Program-made: the position numbers and the translations under genes
Assembly: GCA_026874595.1 (NCBI GenBank)
Contig: CM049310.1
Coordinates: forward strand, 79,603,056 to 79,667,055
DNA length: 64,000 nucleotides
From: Sipunculus nudus
Lineage: Eukaryota > Annelida > Sipuncula > Golfingiida > Sipunculidae
Reading direction: 5' to 3'
Notes under the pieces: generated by a model
Database searches by the model: none
What the model saw: only the letters and a program-made list of their open reading frames with translations
Told to the model about the DNA's origin: nothing
In this document: positions 1 through 13,800 of the stretch, one piece after another
Numbering within the stretch: the stretch's first letter is position 1
How the letters are laid out: each line of letters starts with the position of its first letter

Positions 1-771
1 ATAAGTATGATATATAACCAAATAACGTCTAAGGGACTGGTTTGTTTTCTGTTACCAAAACACAAACATATGTACTCTAAGGAAATCATGAGACCACATT
101 TCAGTCATGGAGAAATGAATTTTCAACGGCCAACCCCCACCTACGGTGAGAACTCTGAAGACTAAATATGAAGACTAGGCCCCTGTGCCCCCAGGTCGAG
201 TTTCACTCATAAACGAATGCACTTTGCCGGTGTTATTAATCAATTATATCGTGTGATTAAACAACCCACATCCGCAGATGTGGTACACCGGACATGGTTG
301 ACGCCAGGTGAATCGCGTTCAATACAGAACTGTCACATAGCCCGAAACTGGATGCATGTGTACAGGGTACATAGTTAAGCAAGCATTATGATGGAACTGC
401 GTCCTCCCGAAAACCAGATCTTTCTTGCTAATGGCTTGAACCATAGACTAGAGTTTATTAACCTGTGCTTTAAAAATAAGCCTACTATCGCTATATTTTG
501 CTATAGATAACCTTAAAAAGAACTCTGTTTGGACTTTGGTCGCACGATATCGTTGTGGGACAGAATGATTGCCGATTTTCATATACCTGCAGGCAAAACA
601 CTACCATTAGTTTGTACACGTACTTATCAATACGCCATGTTGGAACAGTAGGCTTATGCAGATGGATTAAATAACAGCGCAAGTCAGTAACCAATTTATA
701 TGAACATTATACAATATATCTGTTAATAAATGGTCTTAATGTAAGCAACCCTTTTGCCCTAGCCTTATTGT

Positions 772-2746
772 ATGTCAATTCAGTTCCGGCATGAGCTAGA
801 AAGTTTGTCAATTTGGTTAAATGGCGGGAAGGCTGAACGCTTCACACATTTTTTTCTATGTACAGACGAACGGATCATGTTCTGAAAAGAGAAAAAAACT
901 TGTTTGTATCAATCTGGTGAACATTTACGTGCCATTCAATTCAAAACAAATCAGAAGAAGGAAACCTTGATGGTCAGAGATCATTGGAATTCATCCAGTA
1001 GGAACATCAATAGGGTAGTTTAGAGAGCAGGGAATTTTTGAAAGTTATGGCGATCTGGTTCGTATTGGAGGCACGAGCACGACCATTTTGTTGCCTGGAT
1101 AAGACGTATTCCTAGTATGGTAACCTGAATAACATGGTACATGCAAGGTCGAGAGTGCTAGCTGCATTCTAGAGCGTTAAGTAAATCTACGGCAGAGGCC
1201 ACAACTGCTCCGCGGTTGCGTTTAGCAGCAAAATGCCCCATTGCGGCGAGGGTCATTTACATGTATACGCTTGTTCAGGAGCTTCCATTAGCTTCCAGGA
1301 GCTTCTGCTGACTATCAGTCATACTGAGCTATAGCGATCTTTTTGTCAATCGTCCTCCCGTTGGCCGTCCGGCCGTCCCTCAGCAGGGCAAAAATCGTAA
1401 TCGTAGGACTAAAAACTTGTAACTAAATATCGAGGTAAATTTAAAATCTCCTTGAAAACTTAGGAAAAAAATCCCTGCGACCTGTATCCTCTGAATTACG
1501 GGGCGTATATGGGCACCCCAGAATAATTAAAATGTGATACAAATTCTCCTGTATCTCAATAATTATTGCATGGATTGCCATGCATTCAGACATTTAATAT
1601 TCATCATGGCTAGTTTTATCAGTTCCGGAAAAGCGTTTACGCCTTCTCCCCCCCTATTTTGTTTTGTTGCAAGTTGCAGCAAAGGTGTCAGTTTCTTAGG
1701 TGTGGTTTCATCTAGTGTCGTGAAACCTTACATGTTTATTGATCATGAATAATTTCATCAGTTCCACTGCTGACGCGTCCTGTATTTATTTTTCACGCAT
1801 TTTATTATATTTAAGACTCAAATTATGTCAGTGGTATATAGAATATCAGCTGTGTTTTCATCTATTGTCCCGATAAATGGTGAGTTTATTGATAACTACT
1901 AGCTTTATCAGGTGCTGAAAAACGGTGACGTCACCTGTATATTATTCACCCATTTTCCTTTCATTTTTAGGCCCTAAAATGACCATAATTGTATCCGTTT
2001 CTTAGTGTAGTTTCAGCTGGTGTCCTAAAACTTTGCATACTAAATGATCATGGCAGCTCCGGAAGTTCATTATCAATCTTCGTGTGTAGGATACCTTGTG
2101 AGTAGAATTACTTTTTGAGCGCTGCATATTTGAAACAAAAGATGACTTTCTCCAAAATCTTGCAGGATTTCAAGAACTTGTGACCTTAACCTTGATATTC
2201 AAGGACACATCGGTGAAACATTTGTCAATTCAAAACTTTTGAAGTACTGGATATTTAATTTCTTAATTTGATACCCTATTTGTTTCAACCGAGATCCCAT
2301 ATCGAATCCTTACCAGGTTCTCCTGGTCAATGCAACTGATTTTAAGTGCATTTTCTAAACATCATCGCTTAGGAGGCATTGCATGTTTCCCCCTCATATG
2401 TGTCACATAACTTTTGAAGTACTGAATATTTTATCCTAAATTTGACACACTATTTGTTGAATTCTTTTTCCTAGAAGAAATCGACAAATGAAGACTTTTG
2501 CCAGTATCTGCAGGACCACGTGAGCCGAATAATAATACATCATCTTTAGTATTATTTGTAAACCTTGGATGTACTTAATATTTTACCTCACATTTGAGAC
2601 ATTGGTCATTTACGCAAAATTCTTAGATCATTATGAAAACTGGTGAACTTGACATTAACCTTTAGAGTACTGACTATGTTCCCCTCCAATGTTTCACATG
2701 AGTGGTTTCCAAAATATTTTTACAAGGTAAAATTAGGTGACCTTGC
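772..2746. repeat. Intra-unit block A
   Basis: Diverged direct repeat of block B (6583-8115) within the same unit. Shared landmarks, in the same order, include GTCAATTCAGTTC, ACTTGTTTGTATCAATCTG, AAATCAGAAGAAGGAAAC, TTTTGTTGCCT, GGCAGAGGCCAC, CGTCCGGC, TTTTATCAGTT, TTTTGAAGTACT and ACAAGGTAAAA. Block A also holds about three sub-repeats of about 140-160 bp at 1,600-2,050 (ATCAGTT/ATCAGGT followed by GTTTCATCTAGTGTC-like text) and sub-repeats around 2,160-2,750 carrying TGACCTTAACCTTGA-like motifs with GAAGTACTGGATATTT. Equivalent blocks lie at about 11,611-13,585 and 22,441-24,415. Confidence 0.8.
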
Positions 2747-5619
2747 CAAGATCAAATAAGCCGAATTAAAGGTCACCGTCCTAAGGGTATAGTGCGAAAA
2801 CTTACTTTTATCTCAAAATTGGATGGACAAAATGATTAAATCAACTTCTCAGAGTCGTTTGAAAACTGGATATTTCAATCTTATTCTGTATGGACCAGTC
2901 ATGAATATATTCAGTCTTCACTTATGTCTGACCCATCACTTAATGAAGAACCCTGACGACTTCGGTGTCGACATATGAGCATCATGGAAAGAACATTGGA
3001 GTCATTGCACGGATCTTTCATTGGACACAGTTGTGGATGAAAGTACCTCACAGGGAACATATTGTATTCATATTTGGTGTATGGGATTACTATACTGTGT
3101 ACTAGATGTTGCTGGAGCTAAAAAAAACTTCAGTTTGTAAGTTAATGTATCACTTTTGGGTAGTATTTGGAATACATTTGTTTGGTTTAAACATCTCTTT
3201 GGTTTCTTTATGTGCCTGTGTGCGAGACGCAGGCACGTCTCCGTATATCTCAACACTTTTGCTAAAGATCCTGGAAGTTGACACGAATGTGATTTACAGT
3301 ATCAAGCCTAGTATATACATATTTCGATATATTAGAATACATATAAACTCAATACAAATCTTAACAAACGAGCACAAGTATACAATAGTAAAAAATAAAT
3401 TTGTTTTTTCCTCCAGACACAATCCTACCAAATCCAATGTTATAAGAGTCTAACATCACATCAACCAAGCAAGCAGCCTTTTAAGTCGGCTGGATCTTAC
3501 CTGGCATCCAGTTAAATATTTAAAAACCTTAGCTTCTTATCTCTATCTCGCTGAATTTCTCCTAATCTTTAGACAAAATAGTAATAGATAATAATTGAAC
3601 ATTCACTCATATATCATCTTTATCTTTGCTGAAGTAGCGCCTAGTCCATGCCTTCCTCAACTTCGGCGCTCGTCTTTAGCTATATATTAATATAGGACTG
3701 ATACATTTTTCCCAAATAGGATGTTCTTCCTGGGAAGCTTATATAAGGGTGCAAAATGTAAAATTGCTAACATTTTACATACAGATAGTTGAGGTTTTCG
3801 CAGAGTGGAAAAACACTTGAAATTGATACTAAATCTTTCATGTGCATCTGAAAAGACTTAATATACACTTATATCAAATCTGACTTAGATGTCAGTTAGA
3901 TCAACCAGGATGAATGGATGGGTGATAGCTTTATTTAAACATTGTGAAAATATATGCCTGATCTACAAGTATTTAAATTTTTCAGCATAAAGATTGGTAA
4001 TTATTTCTTTTTATTTAGGATGAAATGTTGTGCCAAAGGCAAATGAAAGGAAACTGAAAGGAAATCCAAATCCAAGCAACCTTCATATCACTTATATCAC
4101 CCTCTACAGCATGTCCATAGCCTTAAGCCTGTATCTGTAACCGGCATGTTTTGCTATTGATAGCGCTATTGCAAAAAAATAAAACTGTGTTCAGACTTCC
4201 GATTTCCTAAGTACGGTTTTACTTGTATCTGCACATATATAGCTAAACCATGTATCCGTACATTTTCTGGATTATGACAGGGCCTGGTCAGTATGTAGAC
4301 TGAGCCTCTATAATATATGAACATTATTATCTTTTAAGTAAAAGGGCCCCTTCTTTGCAAACACCTTCACATATTTATATCTAGGATTTTCCTATGTATC
4401 TATTTTGCTAAAATAACATCAGGGCATAACCAGAGGCAAAGTAACGACAAAGCAAACGATAATCACTTGAATATTATTTTCATGAATGCATTCACAAATC
4501 TGATATTCCCGATACATATGAAAATCTAATAATGAATTTTTATTAAAACCTAATAATAATTTTCTGCACACATGAATTTCTTATGTTCTTCTTATAAATT
4601 TGAATCAATTCAATCGGCATCCACAAAAGTGATTACATCTGTGGTATTAGGCATAGGAAGAAACACTCAGCAAATCACATGTTATATATTTATACGTAAC
4701 CGTCATAAAACCTCAACTGACGTAACACACTTAACACGTAACGACCATTTGCTATTATATATTTAACATCGGTGACGTGTATGTCAACTAGGCAGATGAA
4801 GCAATAAATACATTATAGTGCTGGACGGCTACGTTTAATCGTATGTCAGCATATGCACATAGATATAACCCTTCTTATAAGATGAAAGCAGAACGAGGTT
4901 TATTCGTACACATATTTGAGTAAATATACCATGTGTTTTTGACAAAGAATAGTTTGAAATATTGCAACAAATAAAAGTTTATTTGCTATTCATAATATTC
5001 ATTTACCGCCCATTGTCGCCAAAATTAAATTAATGTATGTATGTAAAATGCATGAAACGTCCGTATATTTTGGTAATAAAAATTACACTCCTTCAAGAAT
5101 TAAATATTGATATGTAATGAAAGCATAAATAAAAAGTTTAACGAGTGACGTTGATGAAAGGTGATGATCTCGCGCATATTTCTTGTTCACGTGTCAACTG
5201 CAAGGGTTGATTTGGCTGGAGGGGATCACTTGAGCCTTAGCTAATAAAAAACCCTCTATATTTTGATTACATTTAACTCCATGCACACGTAGTCTCTTCA
5301 ACAGACGCAAGGTGTCGCATCCATTTGTAACAAGCGCGTTTCTTTTTGGACTTCATTTTATCAAGAGAACATGAAAAAAGGCTCCGTCGGTAGCCGCATG
5401 TAAGCAACTTAAGCTAGGTCAACCCAGTACACGTCAGGCAAACAAAAACATGCTTGAAATCATCACCCTTTGGCAGCTTCACTTGGTAAAACTGTCCGTA
5501 CGGTTTGTGGATATATAAACATATACAGTGAAATATATAAAAAATACAATCATAAGACGGATATGTGGTCATAATTTATCATGATCCCAAAATTCTCAAA
5601 TCAAATTAGCAGCAGAGTT

Positions 5620-5757
5620 CGGATTTCTCGGTTTGGTCAGAGGGGTATTTGTTTCAATGCAGTAATTACATTTTACAAAAGTCTCATCAGGAAATCACGG
5701 AATCATAGACAAATAATTTCTGTATGAATCATTTAACGACAAAAGCGGTAAAATTCG
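5620..5757 (-). pseudogene. Relic cytoplasmic exons of Ig-receptor family (unit 1)
   Basis: Downstream of the relic transmembrane exon (minus strand), two short stretches resemble two cytoplasmic exons of the intact gene at 49.7-51.8 kb. One retains a TCATACAGA string against TCCTACAGA of the ITIM-containing exon. The other reads KPRNPNSA against TRRPNSD and runs into flanking intron text that is also similar: CTAATTTGATTTGAGAATT against GTAATTTGATTTAATAATT. The donor GT has become CT. Order and strand match the intact gene, but the spacing is shorter. I see no exon-1 or V-domain relic in the unit. Confidence 0.5.
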
Positions 5758-5837
5758 GATCCGTATATATACACACATATATAGATATACCTTTATACAT
5801 ATGTATATATAAATTTATATAAAATATATAAACTATC

Positions 5838-5950
5838 AGTGGGACTTGTGAGTTTTAACGTAGGTTGCAGATCACACAGCTCACTGCTAATACTATTCCT
5901 GGATTGTGAACCATAAATCAAGGAAAAGTTTTTCACGAAAAGTGTTTCAT
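5838..5950 (-). pseudogene. Relic transmembrane exon of Ig-receptor family (unit 1)
   Basis: Minus-strand text CTTTCTTCAG then ATGAAACACTTTTCG aligns with the acceptor and start of the transmembrane exon of the intact receptor gene (50,878). The exon translates with residues such as FMVH, then CVIC, then LR followed by a stop. The intact gene has FVVH, CIIC, IR at the same places, so spacing and frame are retained apart from small indels. One frameshift before FMVH and an in-frame TAA after LR show it is dead. The homology is a by-eye alignment over about 110 bp and should be tested by a scored alignment. Confidence 0.6.
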
Positions 5951-6582
5951 CTGAAGAAAGAGGGTAAGAATGTTTTGAGATTTTGTTTTTAGTATGTTTT
6001 GTACCCTACTCTGTAACTCATTATTTGAGGAAAAACAAGGAATTGGCCATCATTGGTGCGCGACTTTTGTCAGATGTATTTGCCGATATAACTCGTAATC
6101 GCCGAAATATATTAAAATCCAATAAGAGGACTACATCTTTTGATGAGGCAGTAATCCCTTAGCCAAACCATATTAAGCGCAGTGTGCTAAACAGGACAAA
6201 TATTGCCCGGCTGTGGCGTTTGTTCGTCGGACGCAAGTAATCTGTTGTTAACACTAAGCAGCTCGTTTGGACCGTTTACATCATGGCTCATACAAACCTA
6301 CTTAAAAACGAAGAAATAGCCGTTAAGTCACGTGAAGTAAACCACTTATCTTGTTGACACACCAGCTAAGGATAACAGCGTTCATGAGTAATATTTAAGA
6401 TACAAGGTTTTCTAGAGGATATGAACTAAATATGATGAAAAAGCACTCACGTAATGGGTACAGCTAATTTTATGCAACTAGGGAATGCTTCTTTAAACGC
6501 AAACTTAACTGAATATCCGATATATTACTGCAGGATTTTCTCAATGATTGATAGACATGCCTATTCTTATTTCTTAAGAGTA

Positions 6583-8115
6583 TGTGTCAATTCAGTTCTA
6601 GCTCAACCGAAGCACAGGCTATCTTTCCTTTTGTCAATTAGGATCCATGGTGGAAAGCGTCACACATTCCCTTCTAAGCACAGACAAACTTAGTATGCTC
6701 TGACAAAAGAAAGAAAAACTTGTTTGTATCAATCTGCTGAACACTTACATGTCTTTCATTATGAAATAAATCAGAAGAAGGAAACAGAGAAGTGCTCCGA
6801 TGGTCAGAAATTATTAGAATTCACCAAGTTGAGCTGGTAATTTTGAAGAGTTATGGCGATCCGGTTAGTATTGGAAGCACGACAATTTTGTTGCCTAGTG
6901 GAATGTATTCCCAGTATGGTAGCCTGTCTAATATGGCACACGCCAGTGTCAGCTGCATTTTAGAGCTATCAAGTAACCCTACGGCAGAGGCCACGGTTGC
7001 TCCGTTGGTGCGTTCAGCTGCAGGAAGGCTCATTGCGGCGAGTGCCATTTACATGTATGCTTTTTCAGGAGCATCCATCATATACTACTCAATGAGCGTT
7101 TATAGCTCTGCTGACTATAATTCTTACTGAGCTATAGCAATCACTCTTTATCAATCGTCCTTCCGTTGGCCGTCCGGCTGTCCCTTTGCAGGAATAAAAA
7201 GTAATCGATGGACTTAGAAACTCCATGGAAGTAAATAAAACCTTGAAAACTTCAAATAAAGTCAGTGCGACCTATTTCCACCCAATTATGGGGCGTGTTT
7301 GGGTGCTTTAGAATATTTAAATGTGATAAAAAGTTCCTGAATCTCAAAATTTATAGCATGGATTAAAATGAATCTTGCCTTGAATATTCATCATGGTTAG
7401 TTTTATCAGTTATCGAAACGCTTTTACGCCTATACCCTGGTTTATTAAGCTGCAAATTGCAGCAAAGGTGTCAGTTTCCCAGCGGTGGTTTTATTTATTT
7501 TCCATAAAGCTTACATGTTTATTGAGCATGATTAGTTTCATCAGTTTCACTGCTGGCGCAACCTGTATATATTTTTATCTTTCATGCATTTATTATATTT
7601 TAGACTCAAAATCTGTCAGTGGTAACTGGAATCTCAACTGTGGTTTCGTAACTGTGATGACCTTAACCGTATTATTTAAATAAATCAATAACTTTTGAAG
7701 TACTAGATATTTTATTCGTAAATGTGATACCCTATTTCTTTCAACCGATATCCCGTATGAGAAGAGGGGGGGGGGGGGGGGATATGATCCTGACCAGGAT
7801 CTTCTAGGTTAATTCCGCTGACTTATAGTTCAAAATGTTAAGAATTTTTTTGAACATGATCACTTAGGAAGCATTGCATATTTCCCCCTCGAATTTGTTA
7901 CACAAGTTGTATTTAATATTAAACTCAAATTGAGATATTTGTTATTTCCTCCAAGTTCTTAGTTGACTGGTGACCTTGACATTGATCTTCAATACGGTAT
8001 TCTAGAATCATTTTGACCTCTTTAACCTTTGGAGTACTGTAGATTTTCCTCTTCAGTGTTGCACACAAGTTGTTTCCACAATGCTTTGTACAAGGTAAAA
8101 ACAGATGACTTTGCA
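6583..8115. repeat. Intra-unit block B
   Basis: Partner of block A in the same orientation, about 440 bp shorter because it has fewer sub-repeats. It shares the landmark words listed for block A. A poly-G tract (about 16 G at 7,766) interrupts the shared text. Open frames over this block on both strands are not preserved in block A, apart from a short similarity on the minus strand, so I treat both blocks as non-coding. Equivalent blocks lie near 17,422-18,950 and 28,253-29,785. Confidence 0.8.
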
Positions 8116-10839
8116 AAGGATTTTTTTTCTTCTTCTCTTTTTTTCGCCTCAGAATAAAATCTCAATATATAATCGAATCGAATTAAGTGTTTTCATCATC
8201 GGCGAATTTTAATAATAATGAAACAAATATTACAACAGCACTTAATACATTTATGTACTGTAAGTCATATAAGCTATAACATTTACATATACATAACCAA
8301 GCTGCCATGGGTTTTTAACCTTGTATTCGTACATTAACACACAAATGTATGCAGTATACATATATTCATATCTAGAGGCAATAAAATCAACTGGTGAAAC
8401 TTGCAATTCATAGAAAGATGAACTTTTCAGTTTGGTCAACACTGGGCACTGAGTCCAGTGATGTGACCACCCTTTGAGAAATTGTTTATGGGTTCAAAAA
8501 TATATTTTCATGATAACCATGGTTTCAAAAGTTCGGCCAAGTCATGTGTTTTATGAATTTTTTTTTTTCTCAAAAAGAATCCCCACAACTTAATCGTTTT
8601 TCGGGTTGGGTTCGGTGTTGGGGGGGGGGGGGGGGGGAGGTTTACATATATTTGTTAAGATCCCTTGTCTGTAGGGACGATGGAACATTAAAAAATATTA
8701 CCAGTACATCTTTAAGTTGATAACAAACTGAAATCTGTATACAGAGCGTACAGACCTCCGTTCTTTGTCATAATGGTTTATAAGAAAATATATTTGGGGT
8801 GATTCTTATTAACTCAAAATGAAATGGACTATTGATATGTCTTTACCCTAACCCTCTACAAATGTTCAGCAAAACATTTTTCGCCTGTCGTGCTTTTTCA
8901 GGAGGCGACCCGTATTCCATTAAATTAAATGATTAAATTCAAGTGCGGAACACATGTCCACATAAATCTTTTTATAGGGAGCACTTCTACGTTGAGTGGA
9001 CACAAAGAGCTGAGACCCTTTACACGATCACCGTTATATAGGTTTACAGGTATGTTGAATTTTATACATTCAGAAGTATCTTTCCATGATAACCATGGTT
9101 TAATAGTTCGGCGTTTATGGGTTGTTTGAAAAAAGCCTTTTCAAAAGAAAGCCCGGGGGGGGGGGGGGGAGGAATTGCATACACTTTTAAGGGTCCTAAT
9201 CTCTTAAGGACTTTGAAAGCCAAGACATAAACTACTAATCAGTCGTTCGTTCATACGTGCACATTATCATGGTTCAGAAACACGGGTTCACCAGGCGAGT
9301 GACAGAACAACTGCATATGAATGGGCGGCACCTACTCGGGGACAAAGTAATAGCCCCTTACAATTATTCCTTTGTGGAATTGTGATTATGGCTCTTAAGA
9401 AAAAAATATATTATGGTGATTCCGTTTACTTCCAAAGATGTAATGGATTTGGGTTGCAGTTTAACTCTACCCCTCTTCAAAGTTTCAGCAAAATCTGTAT
9501 ATTACATTTTGCGTTAATTTCCTGAAAGATAATGTGACGAACCAAGGCTGAAGTGGTTTCTTTGCCAAATTCTTCCATCGAAATCAACCTGCTTTCTTTT
9601 TATCTGGGAGAGTTGTCAAGTTTGCATCAGACCTGCTTATTTCATGACAATTTACATTACTGAAAGCAAATATTTACCTACTTGTTATTTTTTTTCCATT
9701 TTGCTTATGTTAGGCAAGGTCGTGCTTTTGTCATTTTGAAATTGATACGTCCATTCCTTTTATGCTAAGAGGAGCGATCTATAGGAGTGAACCCCTCCCC
9801 CATTCTCCGAACAAACAAATCTCGTTTCGTATCTTTGCTTCATGCAAGGTCACTGTGTCAAAGCATGTTGTAGTTAGTACTCTGACGTCAGTTATATCAC
9901 ACCACCTGTCCTATGCAAGAACGCAAGAAGTGGCGTTTATCCTTCCTCCAGGAGGAATTGGGTGGGGGGGGGTCCCTTGCAGATACAGACAGACACACAC
10001 ATATAAATATATAAATAAACTTATTTCCTTTAAATTGATGTGATGAGAAATATATGCATAATTTATCATGGACCAACCAGCTCAACCGGACATATGTCAT
10101 AAAATATTGAACATAAACAAATCATTGCCTTTTTCACATATTTACCTGATTGGGGAATCGGTTAAAAAAATCCTAATCGATGATTAAAAGATCCGATTTT
10201 TATGTATCATCGTGCTACCCTGCAGTCCGCCATGTGGAATTATAACTAAAATATTGAACGAGAATAATCCGTTTTATTATATCTCTGAAGGAATTAGACT
10301 TTTTTATCGGGAGAATATGATTGGTTTGGATATATGCATACAACATCGTTTTGTGATCGATTATGCAAAAAAAACAATCGATGTTATCGATTATGAAAGT
10401 GACAATTTATGAAATGAAGACTTTAATCATTGGATCATATGTGGAAAGTTGACATAAAGAGGAAAAAAAGTGTGTTAAAAATGAAGTGTGTTAAAGGTTC
10501 ATATTTGGACTATATACAAAGAAAGTTCCAGTAACTTTCGAACACATTTCGGCAATGCGCAATGCTTTATACAAATATTGTTAGAACGCTTGTTACTTTC
10601 TTATTTCACAACAATAGTCATATCTCAATCTACTGTTTGATCCCAAAATTATAACTACCATATATTGCTCCAGAGCGCACGGTTCAGCCTTAAGAATTCC
10701 ATGATATTAAGGAATAACAGATTAAGGCATAATAAGGACACACAAGAAACTGGCACGTAGGCCTGTAGCGGCCGTGACTAGGAAAATAATGATGTTGTCA
10801 GGAAGTGTAGTGCAGAAATCAAACCTAGGCGACGACTAA

Positions 10840-13800
10840 ATAAGTATGATATATAACCAAATAACGTATAAGGGACTGGTTTGTTTTCTGTTACCAAAAC
10901 ACAAACATATGTACTCTAAGGAAATCATGAGACCACATTTCAGTCATGGAGAAATGAATTTTCAACGGCCAACCCCCACCTACGGTGAGAACTCTGAAGA
11001 CTAAATATGAAGACTAGGCCCCTGTGCCCCCAGGTCGAGTTTCACTCATAAACGAATGCACTTTGCCGGTGTTATGAATCAATTATATCGTGTGATTAAA
11101 CAACCCACATCCGCAGATGTGGTACACCGGACATGGTTGACGCCAGGTGAATCGCGTTCAATACAGAACTGTCACATAGCCCGAAACTGGATGCATGTGT
11201 ACAGGGTACATAGTTAAGCAAGCATTATGATGGAACTGCGTCCTCCCGAAAACCAGATCTTTCTTGCTAATGGCTTGAACCATAGACTAGAGTTTATTAA
11301 CCTGTGCTTTAAAAATAAGCCTACTATCGCTATATTTTGCTATAGATAACCTTAAAAAGAACTCTGTTTGGACTTTGGTCGCACGATATCGTTGTGGGAC
11401 AGAATGATTGCCGATTTTCATATACCTGCAGGCAAAACACTACCATTAGTTTGTACACGTACTTATCAATACGCCATGTTGGAACAGTAGGCTTATGCAG
11501 ATGGATTAAATAACAGCGCAAGTCAGTAACCAATTTATATGAACATTATACAATATATCTGTTAATAAATGGTCTTAATGTAAGCAACCCTTTTGCCCTA
11601 GCCTTATTGTATGTCAATTCAGTTCCGGCATGAGCTAGAAAGTTTGTCAATTTGGTTAAATGGCGGGAAGGCTGAACGCTTCACACATTTTTTTCTATGT
11701 ACAGACGAACGGATCATGTTCTGAAAAGAGAAAAAAACTTGTTTGTATCAATCTGGTGAACATTTACGTGCCATTCAATTCAAAACAAATCAGAAGAAGG
11801 AAACCTTGATGGTCAGAGATCATTGGAATTCATCCAGTAGGAACATCAATAGGGTAGTTTAGAGAGCAGGGAATTTTTGAAAGTTATGGCGATCTGGTTC
11901 GTATTGGAGGCACGAGCACGACCATTTTGTTGCCTGGATAAGACGTATTCCTAGTATGGTAACCTGAATAACATGGTACATGCAAGGTCGAGAGTGATAG
12001 CTGCATTCTAGAGCGTTAAGTAAATCTACGGCAGAGGCCACAACTGCTCCGCGGTTGCGTTTAGCAGCAAAATGCCCCATTGCGGCGAGGGTCATTTACA
12101 TGTATACGCTTGTTCAGGAGCTTCCATTAGCTTCCAGGAGCTTCTGCTGACTATCAGTCATACTGAGCTATAGCGATCTTTTTGTCAATCGTCCTCCCGT
12201 TGGCCGTCCGGCCGTCCCTCAGCAGGGCAAAAATCGTAATCGTAGGACTAAAAACTTGTAACTAAATATCGAGGTAAATTTAAAATCTCCTTGAAAACTT
12301 AGGAAAAAAATCCCTGCGACCTGTATCCTCTGAATTACGGGGCGTATATGGGCACCCCAGAATAATTAAAATGTGATACAAATTCTCCTGTATCTCAATA
12401 ATTATTGCATGGATTGCCATGCATTCAGACATTTAATATTCATCATGGCTAGTTTTATCAGTTCCGGAAAAGCGTTTACGCCTTCTCCCCCCCTATTTTG
12501 TTTTGTTGCAAGTTGCAGCAAAGGTGTCAGTTTCTTAGGTGTGGTTTCATCTAGTGTCGTGAAACCTTACATGTTTATTGATCATGAATAATTTCATCAG
12601 TTCCACTGCTGACGCGTCCTGTATTTATTTTTCACGCATTTTATTATATTTAAGACTCAAATTATGTCAGTGGTATATAGAATATCAGCTGTGTTTTCAT
12701 CTATTGTCCCGATAAATGGTGAGTTTATTGATAACTACTAGCTTTATCAGGTGCTGAAAAACGGTGACGTCACCTGTATATTATTCACCCATTTTCCTTT
12801 CATTTTTAGGCCCTAAAATGACCATAATTGTATCCGTTTCTTAGTGTAGTTTCAGCTGGTGTCCTAAAACTTTGCATACTAAATGATCATGGCAGCTCCG
12901 GAAGTTCATTATCAATCTTCGTGTGTAGGATACCTTGTGAGTAGAATTACTTTTTGAGCGCTGCATATTTGAAACAAAAGATGACTTTCTCCAAAATCTT
13001 GCAGGATTTCAAGAACTTGTGACCTTAACCTTGATATTCAAGGACACATCGGTGAAACATTTGTCAATTCAAAACTTTTGAAGTACTGGATATTTAATTT
13101 CTTAATTTGATACCCTATTTGTTTCAACCGAGATCCCATATCGAATCCTTACCAGGTTCTCCTGGTCAATGCAACTGATTTTAAGTGCATTTTCTAAACA
13201 TCATCGCTTAGGAGGCATTGCATGTTTCCCCCTCATATGTGTCACATAACTTTTGAAGTACTGAATATTTTATCCTAAATTTGACACACTATTTGTTGAA
13301 TTCTTTTTCCTAGAAGAAATCGACAAATGAAGACTTTTGCCAGTATCTGCAGGACCACGTGAGCCGAATAATAATACATCATCTTTAGTATTATTTGTAA
13401 ACCTTGGATGTACTTAATATTTTACCTCACATTTGAGACATTGGTTATTTACGCAAAATTCTTAGATCATTATGAAAACTGGTGAACTTGACATTAACCT
13501 TTAGAGTACTGACTATGTTCCCCTCCAATGTTTCACATGAGTGGTTTCCAAAATATTTTTACAAGGTAAAATTAGGTGACCTTGCCAAGATCAAATAAGC
13601 CGAATTAAAGGTCACCGTCCTAAGGGTATAGTGCGAAAACTTACTTTTATCTCAAAATTGGATGGACAAAATGATTAAATCAAATTCTCAGAGTCGTTTG
13701 AAAACTGGATATTTCAATCTTATTCTGTATGGACCAGTCATGAATATATTCAGTCTTCACTTATGTCTGACCCATCACTTAATGAAGAACCCTGACGACT

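Larger units (their letters stand above)
1..10839. repeat. 10.84-kb tandem repeat unit, copy 1
   Basis: Complete unit of the head-to-tail array. The sequence at position 1 recurs at 10,840, 21,670 and 32,488, giving unit lengths of 10,839, 10,830 and 10,818. By eye the copies differ only by rare single-base changes, a few small indels and the lengths of four poly-G tracts. The unit is AT-rich with stops in all frames; the longest open frame is about 115 codons and has no recognisable domain. Contents worth marking are block A (772-2746), block B (6583-8115) and a receptor-gene relic on the minus strand (5.6-5.95 kb). The start at base 1 is only the window edge, so the array probably continues to the left. 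Confidence 0.97.

Noticed and set aside
3106-3453. 115-codon open frame in each unit
   Set aside because: AT-rich, low-information frame overlapping an open frame on the other strand, with no recognisable motif. Length is compatible with chance across 10.8 kb.
6454-6693. Plus-strand frame containing LTEYPIYYCRI, like the F strand of an Ig domain
   Set aside because: Only this short string resembles an Ig domain. There is no B-strand partner, no splice structure, and the strand is opposite to every receptor sequence in the window.
6851-7048. Minus-strand 65-codon frame similar to a frame in block A (11,859-12,095)
   Set aside because: The first 25 or so codons are similar in both blocks, but the differences are not concentrated at third positions and the frames then diverge. 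Shared ancestry of the DNA explains the similarity without coding constraint.
6792-7130. 112-codon open frame recurring in all three units (plus strand)
   Set aside because: It recurs only because the units are nearly identical. The related block A has stops in the same frame, no domain is recognisable, and a competing open frame exists on the other strand.
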